From positions 20,276,805-20,340,804 of the forward strand of contig NC_052132.2 of assembly GCF_016086655.4 (NCBI RefSeq): a stretch of 64,000 bases of DNA, given 5' to 3'. This DNA comes from Lepeophtheirus salmonis (taxonomy: Eukaryota; Arthropoda; Copepoda; Siphonostomatoida; Caligidae). This document shows positions 11,840 to 23,159 of the stretch, in pieces. The translations under genes were made by a program, and so were the position numbers. The notes under the pieces are model-generated. The model searched no databases. It was given only the letters and a program-made list of their open reading frames with translations, and was not told the DNA's origin. How positions within the stretch are numbered: the stretch's first letter is position 1; each line of letters begins with the position of its first letter.

Positions 11840-12619
11840 ATATAGATGTGTGTCTGAGCTCTCTTAATTATTAATGTAGCCGGCCTTACAGGCAATGATG
11901 GCTTCCTGGTGGGTGGGAGGGGGATGCCTGGAACCTGCTGCAGATGTAGTCCTCTGCCATGACGTCCACGTCCTGGCTGAAATTGGCTTTGAGTGTCTTG
12001 GTATTTGGATGAAGTACACTGCAGGCCTTCCCCTCGAATGGCATCAGATCTCTAGGAAGGCCAAAAGTGTCAAAAAGATATCAAAACAACTCCAAAAAAT
12101 TCATTCAATAGAGGCTTGCAACGAAAGAGATATGTTTATTTCATTGTTGGTGTCAAAAGTAGGCCCTTCACCCTCACAAGGCTCTTTTCATCCACTTTTT
12201 TGATATAATTCTGGACCTCGTGAACCCATTGGATCTCTTACATAGGACTTCATTTACTTGAGTGGATTGGCTTCAGCTGTATACTTTAACCCCTCCTGAT
12301 CAAGTTCAGCCTTTTTAACAGAGACATTCTTCTTCTCAAACGTATTGAACTTGCTGATGGCGTAGACGATGGTCCTTGAGACGTCCATTTGCTTGGAATG
12401 CGGGTAAATGTAAATTCGTCGATCACGTTCAAGAGTCATTTTCTCGACTTGTACATATATAAGCTAGAGATCTCAGGTCTGTTTTGTCTTATTACTAATT
12501 GATAATGCTTTAGTATATCAAAATATGAATTAATTTCAATCACTCAACCTTCATCAATGATTATATTTGTCAGTGTTCAGATTTCAATGGACCCCCTTGT
12601 AAGTTTGCTCAAACGTGAT

Positions 12620-14095
12620 AATTCACCTTTATATCTCAAAAATGTAGACAGTGACAGCGGAATGTTGATATTCAATTATTTTAAGATTAAGAAAATAACT
12701 TCACCAGGTGAGGTGAAGCGAAACGGCACAAAAAAATATATTATTATCGATTTTTTCGAGATATTCGGATAATCAGCAGCACTTTGTAGGATTATGAAAA
12801 TAAATGGAAGGTGGCATTATGGGGAAGAGGATGTGATTTTTGAGGGATGACACCGGACGAGATCATTATGTAAGAGACTACAACTTTTTCTTGTATCTAC
12901 CATGAATTATTACATTAAAGTATACTTTTTTTCCCGAATACTTTGTACGGGACCAGTAAATCCCTCAATTGGTGCTTTCTTTTTTTTAATGCGCTTGAGT
13001 GATCTTTATCTATATATTTAATATAACATTTGGATCTAAAAACTCAATGTTTAGCACTTAAATGTTCTTTGTTGAACATATGCAACATAATCAAAAACTT
13101 CTTTTGATAAATAGTTTAACAAAAGGGCCTTAATCCCTACTTTTATACATCTCAAACAACTCTATTGCTAAATGTGAACACATATTAGTATGATTTTGCA
13201 TTAGTAATTACGTTAAGTATGTAATTACGAAGTTGGAACGAATTATTTAAATTATCAAATTGGTCTAGGATTTCCAGAGGGAACCCCACTAATAACTACT
13301 AATTACCTAAATGGAAAAACGAATAGCTTACTTCTTAACAAAAATAACTTTGTCTGTACACTCATGAACTTATAAATTTGTAGCATGAATATTGAGTTTT
13401 TCCAATCCTTACAGAAAATGTATCAAATGGTAGGTGAATTTTAAGATGGAGGTATATAAATACAACAAATATTTGTTGTTTATAAAGATTAATGTAAACA
13501 ATGACGTCTTGACGTTGCTTTTTCAAATTAATGTTCTAATTTACTTCATAAATACATCTCAAGTCATAATGTTCAAGTCGGTTAATCTTAATCTTATGTT
13601 GAGGATTTTACAACGTATCTATTTAAGTCTTAACTCAAGTACGAGCATTCAAATGTTAAGTCCAAGGCAAGTCTCTAGAAAATCAATTTTAATTCAATTC
13701 AGCTGTCACAAGTCATAAAAAGTGACTCGAGTTACTTAGTCTGGTATTAAAACTTTGGGCTCTGATGAAGTGCGGCCTACAGTGTTGAATATACGTCATA
13801 GTTTCTCTTTCTATTGCATTTTTGCTGACAACGTGTTGTTTTGAAAACAAAAAGAAAATTCAACTATTGCAATCCTTTGAACACTAGAAAAAGAATGAAT
13901 TGGAATGAAGTAAAATTGGTAAGAATCAAAAACAAATATCAAACCTTGGGGTTTTGGAGTAAAAGTGGGATATCTACTTTTTCAAGTTATTTTGGATAAT
14001 TAACCCTTTGAAGGAAGTTGAAAGTAGTATTTGTCTTGCGGAGGTTGTGAGCTTGTTTTCTACTTATCATTAGAAGCACTCAGATTCATTCGATC
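12620..14095. other. non-coding stretch, no gene seen
   Basis: AT-rich DNA. Frames at 12557-12772 and 13434-13718 show no family motif or splice context I can defend. Confidence 0.5.
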
Positions 14096-14300
14096 TATGG
14101 ATTGGGATGAGCTGTAAAGGAAGAAAGAAATACAGACCACAGCATGATTTTGATTGGCAGTTCAGAGTAGTAAAGTTGTACTTTATAAAGATCTTCAGTT
14201 TGCAGCAACTTACGTCAGCTGTTTCAAATGATATAAGCAAAAATACAGTAGTAATATCTTTGTATATAAGTGCTACATACCTTTTATTAAGATACGAGCT
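14095..14300 (+). other. unassigned frame with a helix-turn-helix-like stretch
   Basis: A 66-codon frame begins MSCKGRKKYRPQHDFDWQFR and continues through RVVKLYF to ISKNTVV. The pattern of a basic N-terminus, a stretch like DWQFRVVKLY and a segment ending in ISKNTVV is reminiscent of short transposase DNA-binding domains, but I could not tie it to a family. No inverted repeats were found nearby. It may be chance. Confidence 0.2.
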
Positions 14301-15310
14301 GATTTAGAATTGGAGATGGAATGTGAGAGCCACTTCATGTTAAACATTTTTTAGTTATTTCTTTTCAGATAAATTGTCTTGACTCTGAAATACCGGTCAA
14401 ATAACAATATTAACTCGTATGCCAAGATATTACTGTTTTATCTCCGAGAATGAGGGTCTATTATTATTTCAGTTTTCAGTAAAAAATACGTACCAACACA
14501 ATACTACGTGTATGTACATTAGAATGTCTCGTTGTCCAGTTTATAATTTTCTCCTCCTCCACAAATAACTTTGTACTGGAGACAATAAAAAAACTGACTT
14601 TGGCAAAATTTGAGTCCTCTCAGAGCATTTTTTATGTGATCTAGAGCATTTTAAATTGGAAAAAATGTATTTTTGGGTCAAAATGGGTCATTTTTAGGTA
14701 TCTCATACCACAATATAACACTTCATTTCAATTATTGGCGGTTTTCTGTTTTATCAAACGTAACACAAGTTCCTTCTTTTTGTTCAACGACTATTACTTC
14801 AAATAGGGTTAAATTTGATTTGATAAAACATGAAACCAAACAAGGAAATCTTAAATTTATAAAAGTAAGGTGCATAATATTTTATACTGATAAGCCGAAT
14901 ACTAAAGAAAAATAAATAGTACAATATTTTATTCATAGCATCCTATTTTCCTCCTTAAAGACAATATCCATGACTAAGATTATACCTTAAATGAAGGCAT
15001 AAGAATATATATTAATATTAAACCTTCAAATATAGAGAAGAAGCATTTTTTGCTTGGTGAGTGTAAAGCCTAGATACATACTTTGATGTTACAACATACT
15101 TCCTAATACTGGACGTGTTAAGAATAATTTGTGAAAGGTAGAAGTTAGGAAATATCTTCTACAGTTGTTTTGACAAACCATTTGTAACTAATGAAAAAAA
15201 TATATTTTTAGAAAGTAGGAAAAAAGTTATTTGACGAAACTCATATCACAATAATAACTTATATATTTATCTAATATGAAGCAATTTAGAAACTTTTACT
15301 TTCATATGTG
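14300..15310. other. AT-rich non-coding stretch
   Basis: No supportable gene is seen. The frame at 14673-14915 (80 codons) has no recognisable domain. Confidence 0.5.
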
Positions 15311-15314
15311 ACGA

Positions 15315-16224
15315 GTCAACACAAAAGCAATCTATATATTTTTTTTTCTGTATAGAGTATGAATTATATATATATTCTTTGATTGATATCAAAAAGTTAA
15401 ACTTATGAGGGGCGCAAATTGTACTGGAAGTAGCCAATATTAATTGTCACAATAAAATAATGAGAAATAGATATAATTATTGTTAAGACCATACTGATAC
15501 CAATTTAAGTTTTTTAAATAAAATAAAGGCTCTAAATTATAGCTCATGCCAGAAATTTGAATACAAAGTCTATAATTGACTTAAAAATGCCTATAAAATA
15601 ATAGGTGAAGTAAAAAGTTCGTAGCTTTTTTTCGCTTTGTTTTGACAATAAAATTAACAAAGATTGGATAACCCAATTTTCCAAACGGGTTTGCAGCTAA
15701 ACTTCAGTTCCTGAGCAATTAAATCAGTGCTCACATGCTGGTGTAACACGATGATTTCCATTATTTTGTCGACATTTTTGACGTCCATATTACCAGAACG
15801 GAATTTTTGGAACCACCGCTTAACTGTTGCATTCGAAGCTGTATTAATTCAAAAAAGAGCATCATTTTTTGGGCCACCTTCCTTTCCTTTCCATTTTGGT
15901 TGTAGTAATACTGAAGAATGTATCTAATTTTCTCTTTTTGTATTTCCATTTTAGAATGCTGTAACAAAAACTGGTTTCATCAAACACAAAACTGTAAATA
16001 AACTTTCTTTAAGTGTACATTGTACACTTAACCTTTAAGCCTACTTTAAGCTTTTTTTTTGATGCAATTTATTAATCGTAAGATATAGCTCACTATCGAG
16101 CGAAAAACACGCAGAGGTTTTTACTTAGCCTAATATTTGATGATGTATGTATATAAGAAGTAAAAAATTAATTGTGATTATTTACTTTTCTGTAGTTTTT
16201 TTTTAAGATTGCTTTTATGCCGAC
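15315..16224. mobile_element. family D MITE, split by a mariner insertion
   Basis: Left end GTCAACACAAAAGCAATCT (15315-15333) and right end AGATTGCTTTTATGCCGAC (16206-16224) are inverted copies of each other at 16 of 19 positions. The interior near 15530-15600 (GGCTCTAAATTATAGC then AAAAATGCCTATAAAATA) matches the complement of the family copy at 63577-63980. A family B mariner (15604-16130) sits between the two halves. Without it the element would be about 380 bp, close to the roughly 400 bp of the copy at 63.6 kb. Confidence 0.7.
15604..16130 (-). mobile_element. mariner-like element, family B copy 1, short deletion derivative
   Basis: The ends are inverted repeats: GGTGAAGTAAAAAGTTCGTA on the left and, complemented, GGCTAAGTAAAAACCTCTGC on the right, each next to TA. 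On the minus strand the frame at 15967-15761 begins MLQHSKMEIQKEKIRYILQY, the N-terminal DNA-binding region of this mariner type. After a shift it continues VDKIMEI and ISTDLIAQELKF-like text and then passes directly into the 3' terminal sequence. The catalytic DDE domain is absent. The same junction is seen in copies 2 and 3. Confidence 0.85.
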
Positions 16225-16234
16225 GCACCACATA

Positions 16235-17600
16235 TATTTACGTAATAAGTTTGATTTATTAGGTTTGTTACATATCGTTTTTGAAGCAGTTTCCTCATCT
16301 CTACTGAACGTTTAGAAGCAATGTTTGTAAATCTCTTGAGACAATCGTTTTGTTATCGTTAAAAGTCATTTTAAATCCTTAATTATATATATATACAATA
16401 ATACACATAAAACAAAATATTCAAATTAATCATAATTTTTGGCTGGGGCATTTAACAGTTTTTAATTATTTTAAAGGATACTTAATTAGTTGTTGTGAAG
16501 GAATGAGTGTTACTGTCAGTCACTCATGAGCATACTTAATCGGAATACACTTTATACTATGATGTTTTATTTTCAAGAATAAAATAATACTGATGACAGC
16601 TCTAAAAACTGTTTAGATTGACAACAACAAAAATCTTGCAAGGTAAAAAATTATTACGTATAGAATCTACAACCTTAGATATATCGTCTCTCAATATACT
16701 ATATTCTTTATGAAAATTCTCTATGCATGAATTTTATACTTGCTGCAATTTAGACAAAATTACCATACCTATATCGAGTAAAAACTTAAATGAAAAAAAA
16801 TCCCAATGATTTACTTAATTCTATCTTTGTAATAAGTTTGATTCGTCATTTATAAATAATTTTGCTTTTTACTTGTTCGATTCAATCTTTTTTATATACA
16901 TACCCATCATTTAATTATAAGTATTATGATACATAAAAACATATTAAATATGAGAGATAAATAAAATCATAATTTTTTTGCAAGAAATTACTGCAGAAAA
17001 TATACATAAATACTATAAATTGAGAGATTTTATTTATAGCTAACTTAATTATTAATGCTATGAATTGGTAATGGGATCTTATGAATGCATGCTTCAAGAA
17101 TTAAGAATGTATTATATATATATAAGTATTATGACATTTGAATATATGAAAAAACTCGTTTGTATTTAAATTTGCCTTATTTAAGTTGTCTCATGCCATG
17201 TTTTTTTAATAAATGATCTTAATATCAAATTTATTCAAATATACTTTCACAGTATTCAATTTGATTCAAACAATAACTTATTTAAAATTACACTATTTTT
17301 GACTTACAAAATACGACAACAACACAAGTCAGTGAGTGGCGTTGCTAGCCCCTTTTTCTGAAGCCCTTTTAAAAAAATTATTAAATCTTATATATATTTA
17401 TAATTCTGTTTTTGATGCACTCACATATAGAATCTAAAATGGTCGCAGAGATGAGTCTTAAAATTTAGTAAGTAAACGTGGAAAATAACCAAGCATAGTG
17501 ATAGATATTTTCCGTGATTCTGAGGTTATTTAGTGGCTGATTTGATCGAAAAGAAACATCATTTTCATTCTCTCTTTCCATAAATATCCATCTGTCTGTT
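16235..17600. other. AT-rich non-coding stretch
   Basis: No gene or clear repeat is seen. The stretch has TA microsatellite tracts near 16385-16395 and 17115-17123. Confidence 0.5.
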
Positions 17601-17606
17601 ACTATA

Positions 17607-18086
17607 GGGGCATTCCATGTGAAGGTAAACCTTCTGCCATTACCAGCACTGATTTTGATAAATTTTGGTCAGGACGTCTATCCCATAAAAGAAACCACAT
17701 ATGAAAAATTTTAGACTTGTGAAGGCGCAAGGGCCCGTTTAGAAGTTCTTCAAAGTTTGTCCCCTTCGAAAGACCTTCGTACTTGATTATGTCTTAACTC
17801 CTTTTAGAATTTACCAATTTCTTTTTTTTTCGACTATAATACTTTTAAGACTTCGAGCTTTAACTCATATTTTATAAGGAAATGGCATATGTGGGAAAAA
17901 ATTTATGAAAACATTATTGAAAAATATAAATAAATAATGACCCCCCAGCCATATTTCAAAATTGATTTTGCCAATTTTTGTAAAAAGTTTAACCGTCTTC
18001 TATATACAAATAATAATATTATGTGCAAAAAATTAGAGTGGGAACTTAATGGTTCACCTTCATTCGGGCCTATAACTGGAAAAGGT
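17607..18086 (+). repeat. left long terminal inverted repeat
   Basis: This pairs with the complement of 19650-20113 along its whole length with scattered substitutions and small indels. A short frame at 17937-18149 lies partly inside it and is probably not a gene. Confidence 0.85.
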
Positions 18087-18374
18087 CATAATCGCCACCA
18101 TAGTAAATTCCGTCCTATTTACTCAAAAAATATATATATACGTATATAAAATATTAGAAGTTTTGTTATACATATCAGTCTACAGAACTTTTTGAAGTTG
18201 TATTATAGTAACATGTATTTGTGTGGATATTCCTTGTTATATCCTGTATGACTATGATTCGGTTGGATATATAACATGAATTTTATAATCTAATGGAACA
18301 CATGGGTTAAAAATAATAGAATACAAGTTTAGGTTTTTCTAAATTCACTTCTCTCCAACCTTTCTAATGAGTTC

Positions 18375-19458
18375 TTGCAGGTGCAAGTGGGTTGTGCAGT
18401 GTATGTGGTTGTACTATTTACCAAAATGTAACGCATATGATCATGGGATCGAGAATCCCTGATAAACCGGAACATCACCTCTTACTGTCACATTATAGCG
18501 TTTTTAGTTTGTAATCCTGTATTGCCCTGTTGTTTCTTTCGTAAAAGTGAAAATTACAGAACAACTGACTTGCTCAAGGATAAGTTACTTGACCACTTTG
18601 AGGAAAATGAGGATGAGGTACAATTTCAGAAGTGAATATCAACCGATATATCAGAGCTGCCTAGTCTAGTACTTCCAACCCAAAAATTTGTAAAAATATT
18701 TTATGACAAAGCAGCAAAGCTAGCAAAACACGACTTCATTGCTAAGGCACAAAGTAATTTTTGAACAAAAAAAACCCTGAAAATTCTTATAATTGGAGAC
18801 TTTTCCGAAATTACAGATTTGTAGTATAAGATACTTCTCAAGGTTTTTATTGGAATTCCTTAAAGGCGACTGGGTATTTTATATAAAATAAAATAAAAGT
18901 GAAATCATTGCCATGACTCATTTACAATTATTTCCGACTAGAACTACCATGATATGGTTACACTACATTTGTTCCGGCACAAACTAATAAAATATTTGAA
19001 GACCACGTTTGGATTGATAAAAAAGGCGTATAACTTTTCTGATGGTCAATTTTTTGCATGTCAATACAAAAATTGTAAAACATTTTTTAAACATGATATG
19101 TCAAGAAGTGGATTTTCATATCTCTGCTGAGTGGCATTTTTTCGTCACTAGGCATGGCAAAGGACCAGTAGTTAGAGTCGGGGGGACCATAAAACAGAGC
19201 CTTCCCCGCCCATACGAGAATCAAATCACGAAATCGATTCATTTGTTTGGGTTTGTTACTAACCATTTCAAATCGATTGAGGGTTATTTTTGTACGCATG
19301 TTGACTACAAAACTAAACGGAATTTTTTTAGGAAGAAGTTGAACAATGCAAAAACCGTGACAGCTACCCAGAAGCTTCATGCATTTATACTGAAACGGAT
19401 ATATCCCTTAAAGTTTGGGAATACAGCGACACAGCCGAGTCGAGAGTCGAATCCGTGA
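18375..19458 (+). pseudogene. decayed transposase-like gene of the AEWHFFxTxHGKG family
   Basis: Recognisable blocks occur in order across several frames. A Cys-rich start SGLCSVCGCTIYQNV lies near 18381-18425. NPVLPCCFFRKSENYRTTDL then LLKDKLLDHFEENEDEVQFQ lie near 18513-18632, and LPTQKFVKIFYDKAAKLAKH near 18675-18735. An IIGDF block near 18790 has a possible first catalytic Asp, and an NFSDG...CQYKNCKTFF block near 19035-19090 a possible second. A longer frame has ISAEWHFFVTRHGKGP near 19120-19165 and RPYENQITKSIHLF near 19208-19250. Stops and shifts break it throughout. I recall related proteins from many invertebrates, usually unannotated. The superfamily is unknown to me, and the catalytic residues are inferred. 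Confidence 0.75.
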
Positions 19459-19649
19459 TTCATACTGGATACTACTTAGCATAATAAAAATCTGCATAAC
19501 ATAATTTTATACATTTAGCAAAACTTATATTTTAGTCCTTTGAAATATTAAAATATTATATTTGAATGATACCAATATTATAAATACTTAAAAGTTAGAC
19601 GTAATAGAAAGGAAAAATATAGATAATATATTTTTTAAATAAAAAGACT

Positions 19650-20113
19650 GAACCTTTTCAAGTAAAATGCCTGAATGAAGGGAATTCCATTGAGATCCCA
19701 CTATAACTTTTTGTGCATATATAGAAGATGAGTAGGTGAAGCTTCTTAAAAAATGGCGAAACAACTTTTGAAGCATGGCTTGGGTGCCATTTTTATATTA
19801 TGTAATAATGTTTTCATAATATTTTTTACACATATGCCATTTTTTAGTAAATATGAATTAAAGCTCGTACTTCTAAAAGTATTTTAAAGGGAAGAAATAT
19901 AAAATTGCCTTATTCTAAACGGAATTACGAAGTTCTTTCGACCGGTCCAAACTTTGAGGGAATCCCAAACGTGGCCTTACGCCTTCACAAGTCTAAAATT
20001 TTACACATGTTGTTTCTTTGATGGGATAGACATCCAGACCAAAATTTATCCAAATCGGTGGTGACCATGTCAAAAATTTCCAATTACTCTTTTCACTTGA
20101 CATAGAATGTCTC
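19650..20113 (-). repeat. right long terminal inverted repeat
   Basis: This is the inverted partner of 17607-18086. The outer end read outward is ATGTCTC. The block TTAGACTTGTGAAGGCG is present here on the complement near 19980-19996. Confidence 0.85.
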
Positions 20114-20119
20114 TGTATT

Positions 20120-21505
20120 AAAATATTGTCTTGTAATTTTTAATTAATAGCGTAACTATACACAAGTATTTCTATGTGATAGCCAAAACTTCTTCATAAA
20201 ATAATGAAATGACCAATATATATATATATAAATATGTACGACGAGGGATTAACAAGAAATTGTAATCTTGTTCCATTGGAAACGGGAGTATAATTATATA
20301 AGCATTTAATATCTTATTCCTTCGTTTATTTGTCAAAAAGAATAAAAAAATGAAAGAACCATTACGTATCAAGTGATCGACAGCTGACAACCAAATACAT
20401 ATGGTATTTTTGTGTTAGCGAGGTAACGCTATGTATCTTCTACCTTCATTATTTGTTTCTATTTCCCTCTATTCAGCCCTGCAACGCGGGCGCCACTTTC
20501 CTAATATATATGTATAATCTCATTTACAAAAAGTATTTTTTTGTCAAAAATTCTTGTTTAGCTACAATATCTATTTGAACTTCTTGTTTTTTTTTTTTTC
20601 ATAACTTAAAAATGTAGACAGATTAAGTGATGAATTTAGTTAATCCGTGATAATGAATTATACAATTTAAAAAAAAGGAAAAACACTAGTTCAGATTTAA
20701 ACAAATAAACAATAGAGTTTTGTTATAATAGTTTATCAACCTCTTATTGATTATTTCCTCTATAGAATATAAAACAAATAATTATTAAGGTTGAAAAAGA
20801 CCTCTTATTAGCAAATATTATTTTGTATCTAAAATTTGTATTACTTACAATTCAAATGAACTCTTTTGGTATAACAAATGTTAAAAATTTGAGATGTTAT
20901 TGCTTTTCGAGCAAAGCCCATAAAATAAGAAGGTTTTTTAACCTTTAAATTGCATTTTTTCAGTATTAGATGATTGTATAAAAACATAAGAACGAATTAG
21001 ACATTAAATTTTGCAAATAATAAATTTCTTTTTATGTGGATTGCTGATTTTTTTCATAATCCAATGTTATTCCAAACTTATAAGTAGAGTAAAAATACTA
21101 TAATGTATATATTTTTAAAAAACTCGAAACCCGGATTTGATATGGAAAAAATAGTTATAGATTTTTGATTAGCACGTCAAGTACCATTAGAATTAAGTAA
21201 GAAAAAAAATATATATATATATATATATTTTTAACTACTGTAATTAATTCAAGTAGTTGTCATTTAAATTAAAATTTTAATATAGATTAAAAGTATGTAG
21301 TGTTTAACATTAATATGATATCACATTCAAACAAAATATTACAACAGTTATCTCGGTATAATCGTACACCCTTTTAATTACCAATTAAGTACATCATTAA
21401 TTTATAAAAAAATTTATAAATATAACTATTCATGCACATAAATTGCTACAATTATTCAATCTAGCCTACATAATTTACAATGACTGCTTCCAATATTTTC
21501 CAAAA
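20120..21505. other. AT-rich non-coding stretch
   Basis: No gene is seen. An AT dinucleotide tract lies near 21210-21230. A short GC-richer island near 20480-20500 (CCCTGCAACGCGGGCGCC) contains a small hairpin-like sequence but has no coding context. Confidence 0.5.
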
Positions 21506-21509
21506 GGTA

Positions 21510-21898
21510 ACACATGGCTTAAAAAGTCCCAGTCTTCACACATGGATGGTGATGTTTTTTTAAACACCTCATTTCCAGTTAGTAACAATCATCATAAGGC
21601 AGCTGTCAAAATTGTTTGACAATCTTTTCTTTAGTTTGTGAGTTATTGTGCTGAGTGTGACACTACTTCTGTTCTTCCCAAAAGAATTGATTAAAAAAAT
21701 TTCATGTTTTAATTTTCCACTCCTTCTTAGTGGAATAAATACCATTCAAACTAAGCAATGGCTTGAAAAATGTTGTGGGGACTCCACTCTATAAAGCAAC
21801 TAAAAATTTATGAAAATAATAATTTAAAAAAAAAACACTTTTGAATTAATAAGGTCCTGTTTTTGTTTGTTGAGCCCAGGACTTTTCATGCCATGTGT
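21510..21898. mobile_element. MITE or deleted mariner with ACACATGGCNTNAAAAGTCC ends
   Basis: Left end ACACATGGCTTAAAAAGTCC and right end, complemented, ACACATGGCATGAAAAGTCC differ at two positions. Both are flanked by TA (21508-21509 and 21899-21900), as for Tc1/mariner insertion. The 389-bp interior has no long frame. A GCTGTCAAAATTGTTTGACA stretch near 21600-21621 contains a small inverted pair. Confidence 0.85.
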
Positions 21899-22108
21899 TA
21901 CTTGTGGGAGTCACAGATCATTTCTCCTAGAATTTGATCCCATTTTTGGACAATGAATGACATCAAAGATTCAATATTTGATTAGGCTTCGGCATTGATC
22001 GTCCTTGTCATACAACCTTAAAAAAGTAATCCATATGTTTTCCAGTTACAGAGACATTTGCAATAGGCAAAATTAAGTTTGAGCTAGAATTGAAAGGAAA
22101 AATAATAT

Positions 22109-22615
22109 TTGAAGTAAAAAGTTCGGAACGTTTTTTGACTAAATTTTGGCAATAAAATTAACGTGGCTAGTCTTATCCGATTTAGATACTTTTCTGGCTA
22201 ATTTTCAGTTCCTCGGCAATAGAATAAGTGCACCAATACCAGTCCAACTTGACGATTTCCATTATTTTATCAACATTTTCTATGATTAGCCTACCAGAGC
22301 GTGCCACATATTCAACGTCCGTATTGTCCGACCAGAATCGATAGAACCACCACTTTGATGTTGCATTCGATACTTAATTGGGTCCATAAACCGCTCAAAT
22401 TGATGGGCCACCTGCTCCGTCTTTTCACCTTGGTCGTAGTGAACCTAAAGATTTTTTTTCTTGTTGTACTTCCATTTTGGAACCCTGTAACACACAACTG
22501 GCTTCACCAAACACAAAACTGTAAATGAACTTTTTTAAAGTTTTTTCTTAACCTTTAAGCATACTTTGAGTTTTTTTTAATATAATTTATTAATCGTGAG
22601 ATATAGTTCACTTAA
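22109..22615 (-). mobile_element. mariner-like element, family B copy 2, 5' end lost
   Basis: The 3' end (plus-strand left side) TTGAAGTAAAAAGTTCGGAA matches family B. On the minus strand the reading includes a block like VDKIMEIVKLD, then IAEELKISQKS, and passes into the 3' terminal sequence at the same place as copies 1 and 3. The 5' side retains TTATTAATCGTGAGATATAG near 22586-22606, but the outer inverted repeat is not recognisable. Confidence 0.75.
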
Positions 22616-22619
22616 GATA

Positions 22620-23150
22620 TCTACCCTAAAACCCTCATAACTTTTTTCTTAACCTAAATATAACTTTTAAGATGTTGAATCATTAGCTTTCAGAGTCTTA
22701 TAGCATATTTAAATATAATAAGATTAACATTATAGAACACAAATATCAGTGAAATATATAGGTAAGATAAATTCACTCTAACAACCTTCCTTAGTGTTCT
22801 TTCCTAGCCCAGAAATATATTTGTAAATATATACAATAATAAGAAAAAGTCAGACAAGGAAAATAGCAGTACTTGTAGAAACTAACTCCTTTGTAAAGTG
22901 CGTTACAATATCTCAAATTTATCCTCAAATTTATGAGTTTTGAATTATGAAATAAGTATATCAATCGTAGCAAAACAATTAAATGCCCAAGTGGTACAGA
23001 AAAAACAATAAAAAGCGGATTTCAATACTACAAAATATTGATCCCCCTCAAAACTACTTATATCCTTTCAAAATTATCATCAATTATACAATATTTCTTC
23101 CAAATATTGAATAAAAACAATTGGATTTTTTTTCGAAATAATCTGTATTA
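22620..23150. other. AT-rich non-coding stretch
   Basis: No gene or named repeat could be supported here. Confidence 0.5.
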
Positions 23151-23159
23151 AAGAGACTT

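Larger units (their letters stand above)
10864..12599 (-). mobile_element. mariner-like element, family A copy 2, carrying a nested insertion
   Basis: On the minus strand the 5' end is CAAGGGGGTCCATTGAAATC and the 3' end, on the plus strand, is CCAAATGGTACATTAAAATC. These are the family A inverted repeats, flanked by TA at 12600-12601 and 10862-10863. An N-terminal frame (12439-12254, beginning MTLERDRRIYIYPHSKQMDV) is followed by the C-terminal region near 12000-11880. Like the other family A copies it lacks the catalytic centre. A separate Tc1/mariner copy (10962-11839) has inserted near its 3' end. Without that insert the element would be about 856 bp, close to copy 4 (839 bp). Confidence 0.85.
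17607..20113 (+). mobile_element. DNA transposon with about 470-bp terminal inverted repeats and a decayed DDE-like transposase
   Basis: Segments 17607-18086 and 19650-20113 are inverted copies of each other. Clear anchors are the outer ends (GGGGCATTCCATGTGAAG against complemented GAGACATTCTATGTCAAG), a shared GATAAATTTTGGTC stretch, TTTTAGACTTGTGAAGGCG, a shared GGCATATGTG block and inner AGTGGGAACTTAATGG against AGTGGGATCTCAATGG. Between them lies a decayed coding region in plus orientation. Repeats this long are unusual for Tc1/mariner and point to another superfamily. The target duplication could not be fixed because the outermost bases have diverged. Confidence 0.85.

Noticed and set aside
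11895..12203. 102-codon plus-strand frame
   Set aside because: It lies antisense to the family A transposase remnant of copy 2 (minus strand).
15761..15967. 68-codon frame as a host gene
   Set aside because: Its start (MEIQKEKIRYILQYYY) is the mariner family B N-terminus, and inverted ends flank it.
19087..19380. 97-codon frame on the minus strand
   Set aside because: It is antisense to the transposase-like region whose plus-strand blocks (AEWHFF, HGKG) are recognisable.
19430..19460. GAGTCGAATCC as a tRNA B-box
   Set aside because: It lies inside the decayed transposase region with no A-box or stems upstream.
20480..20500. GC-rich island as a CpG promoter
   Set aside because: Only about 20 bp long and without any gene downstream.
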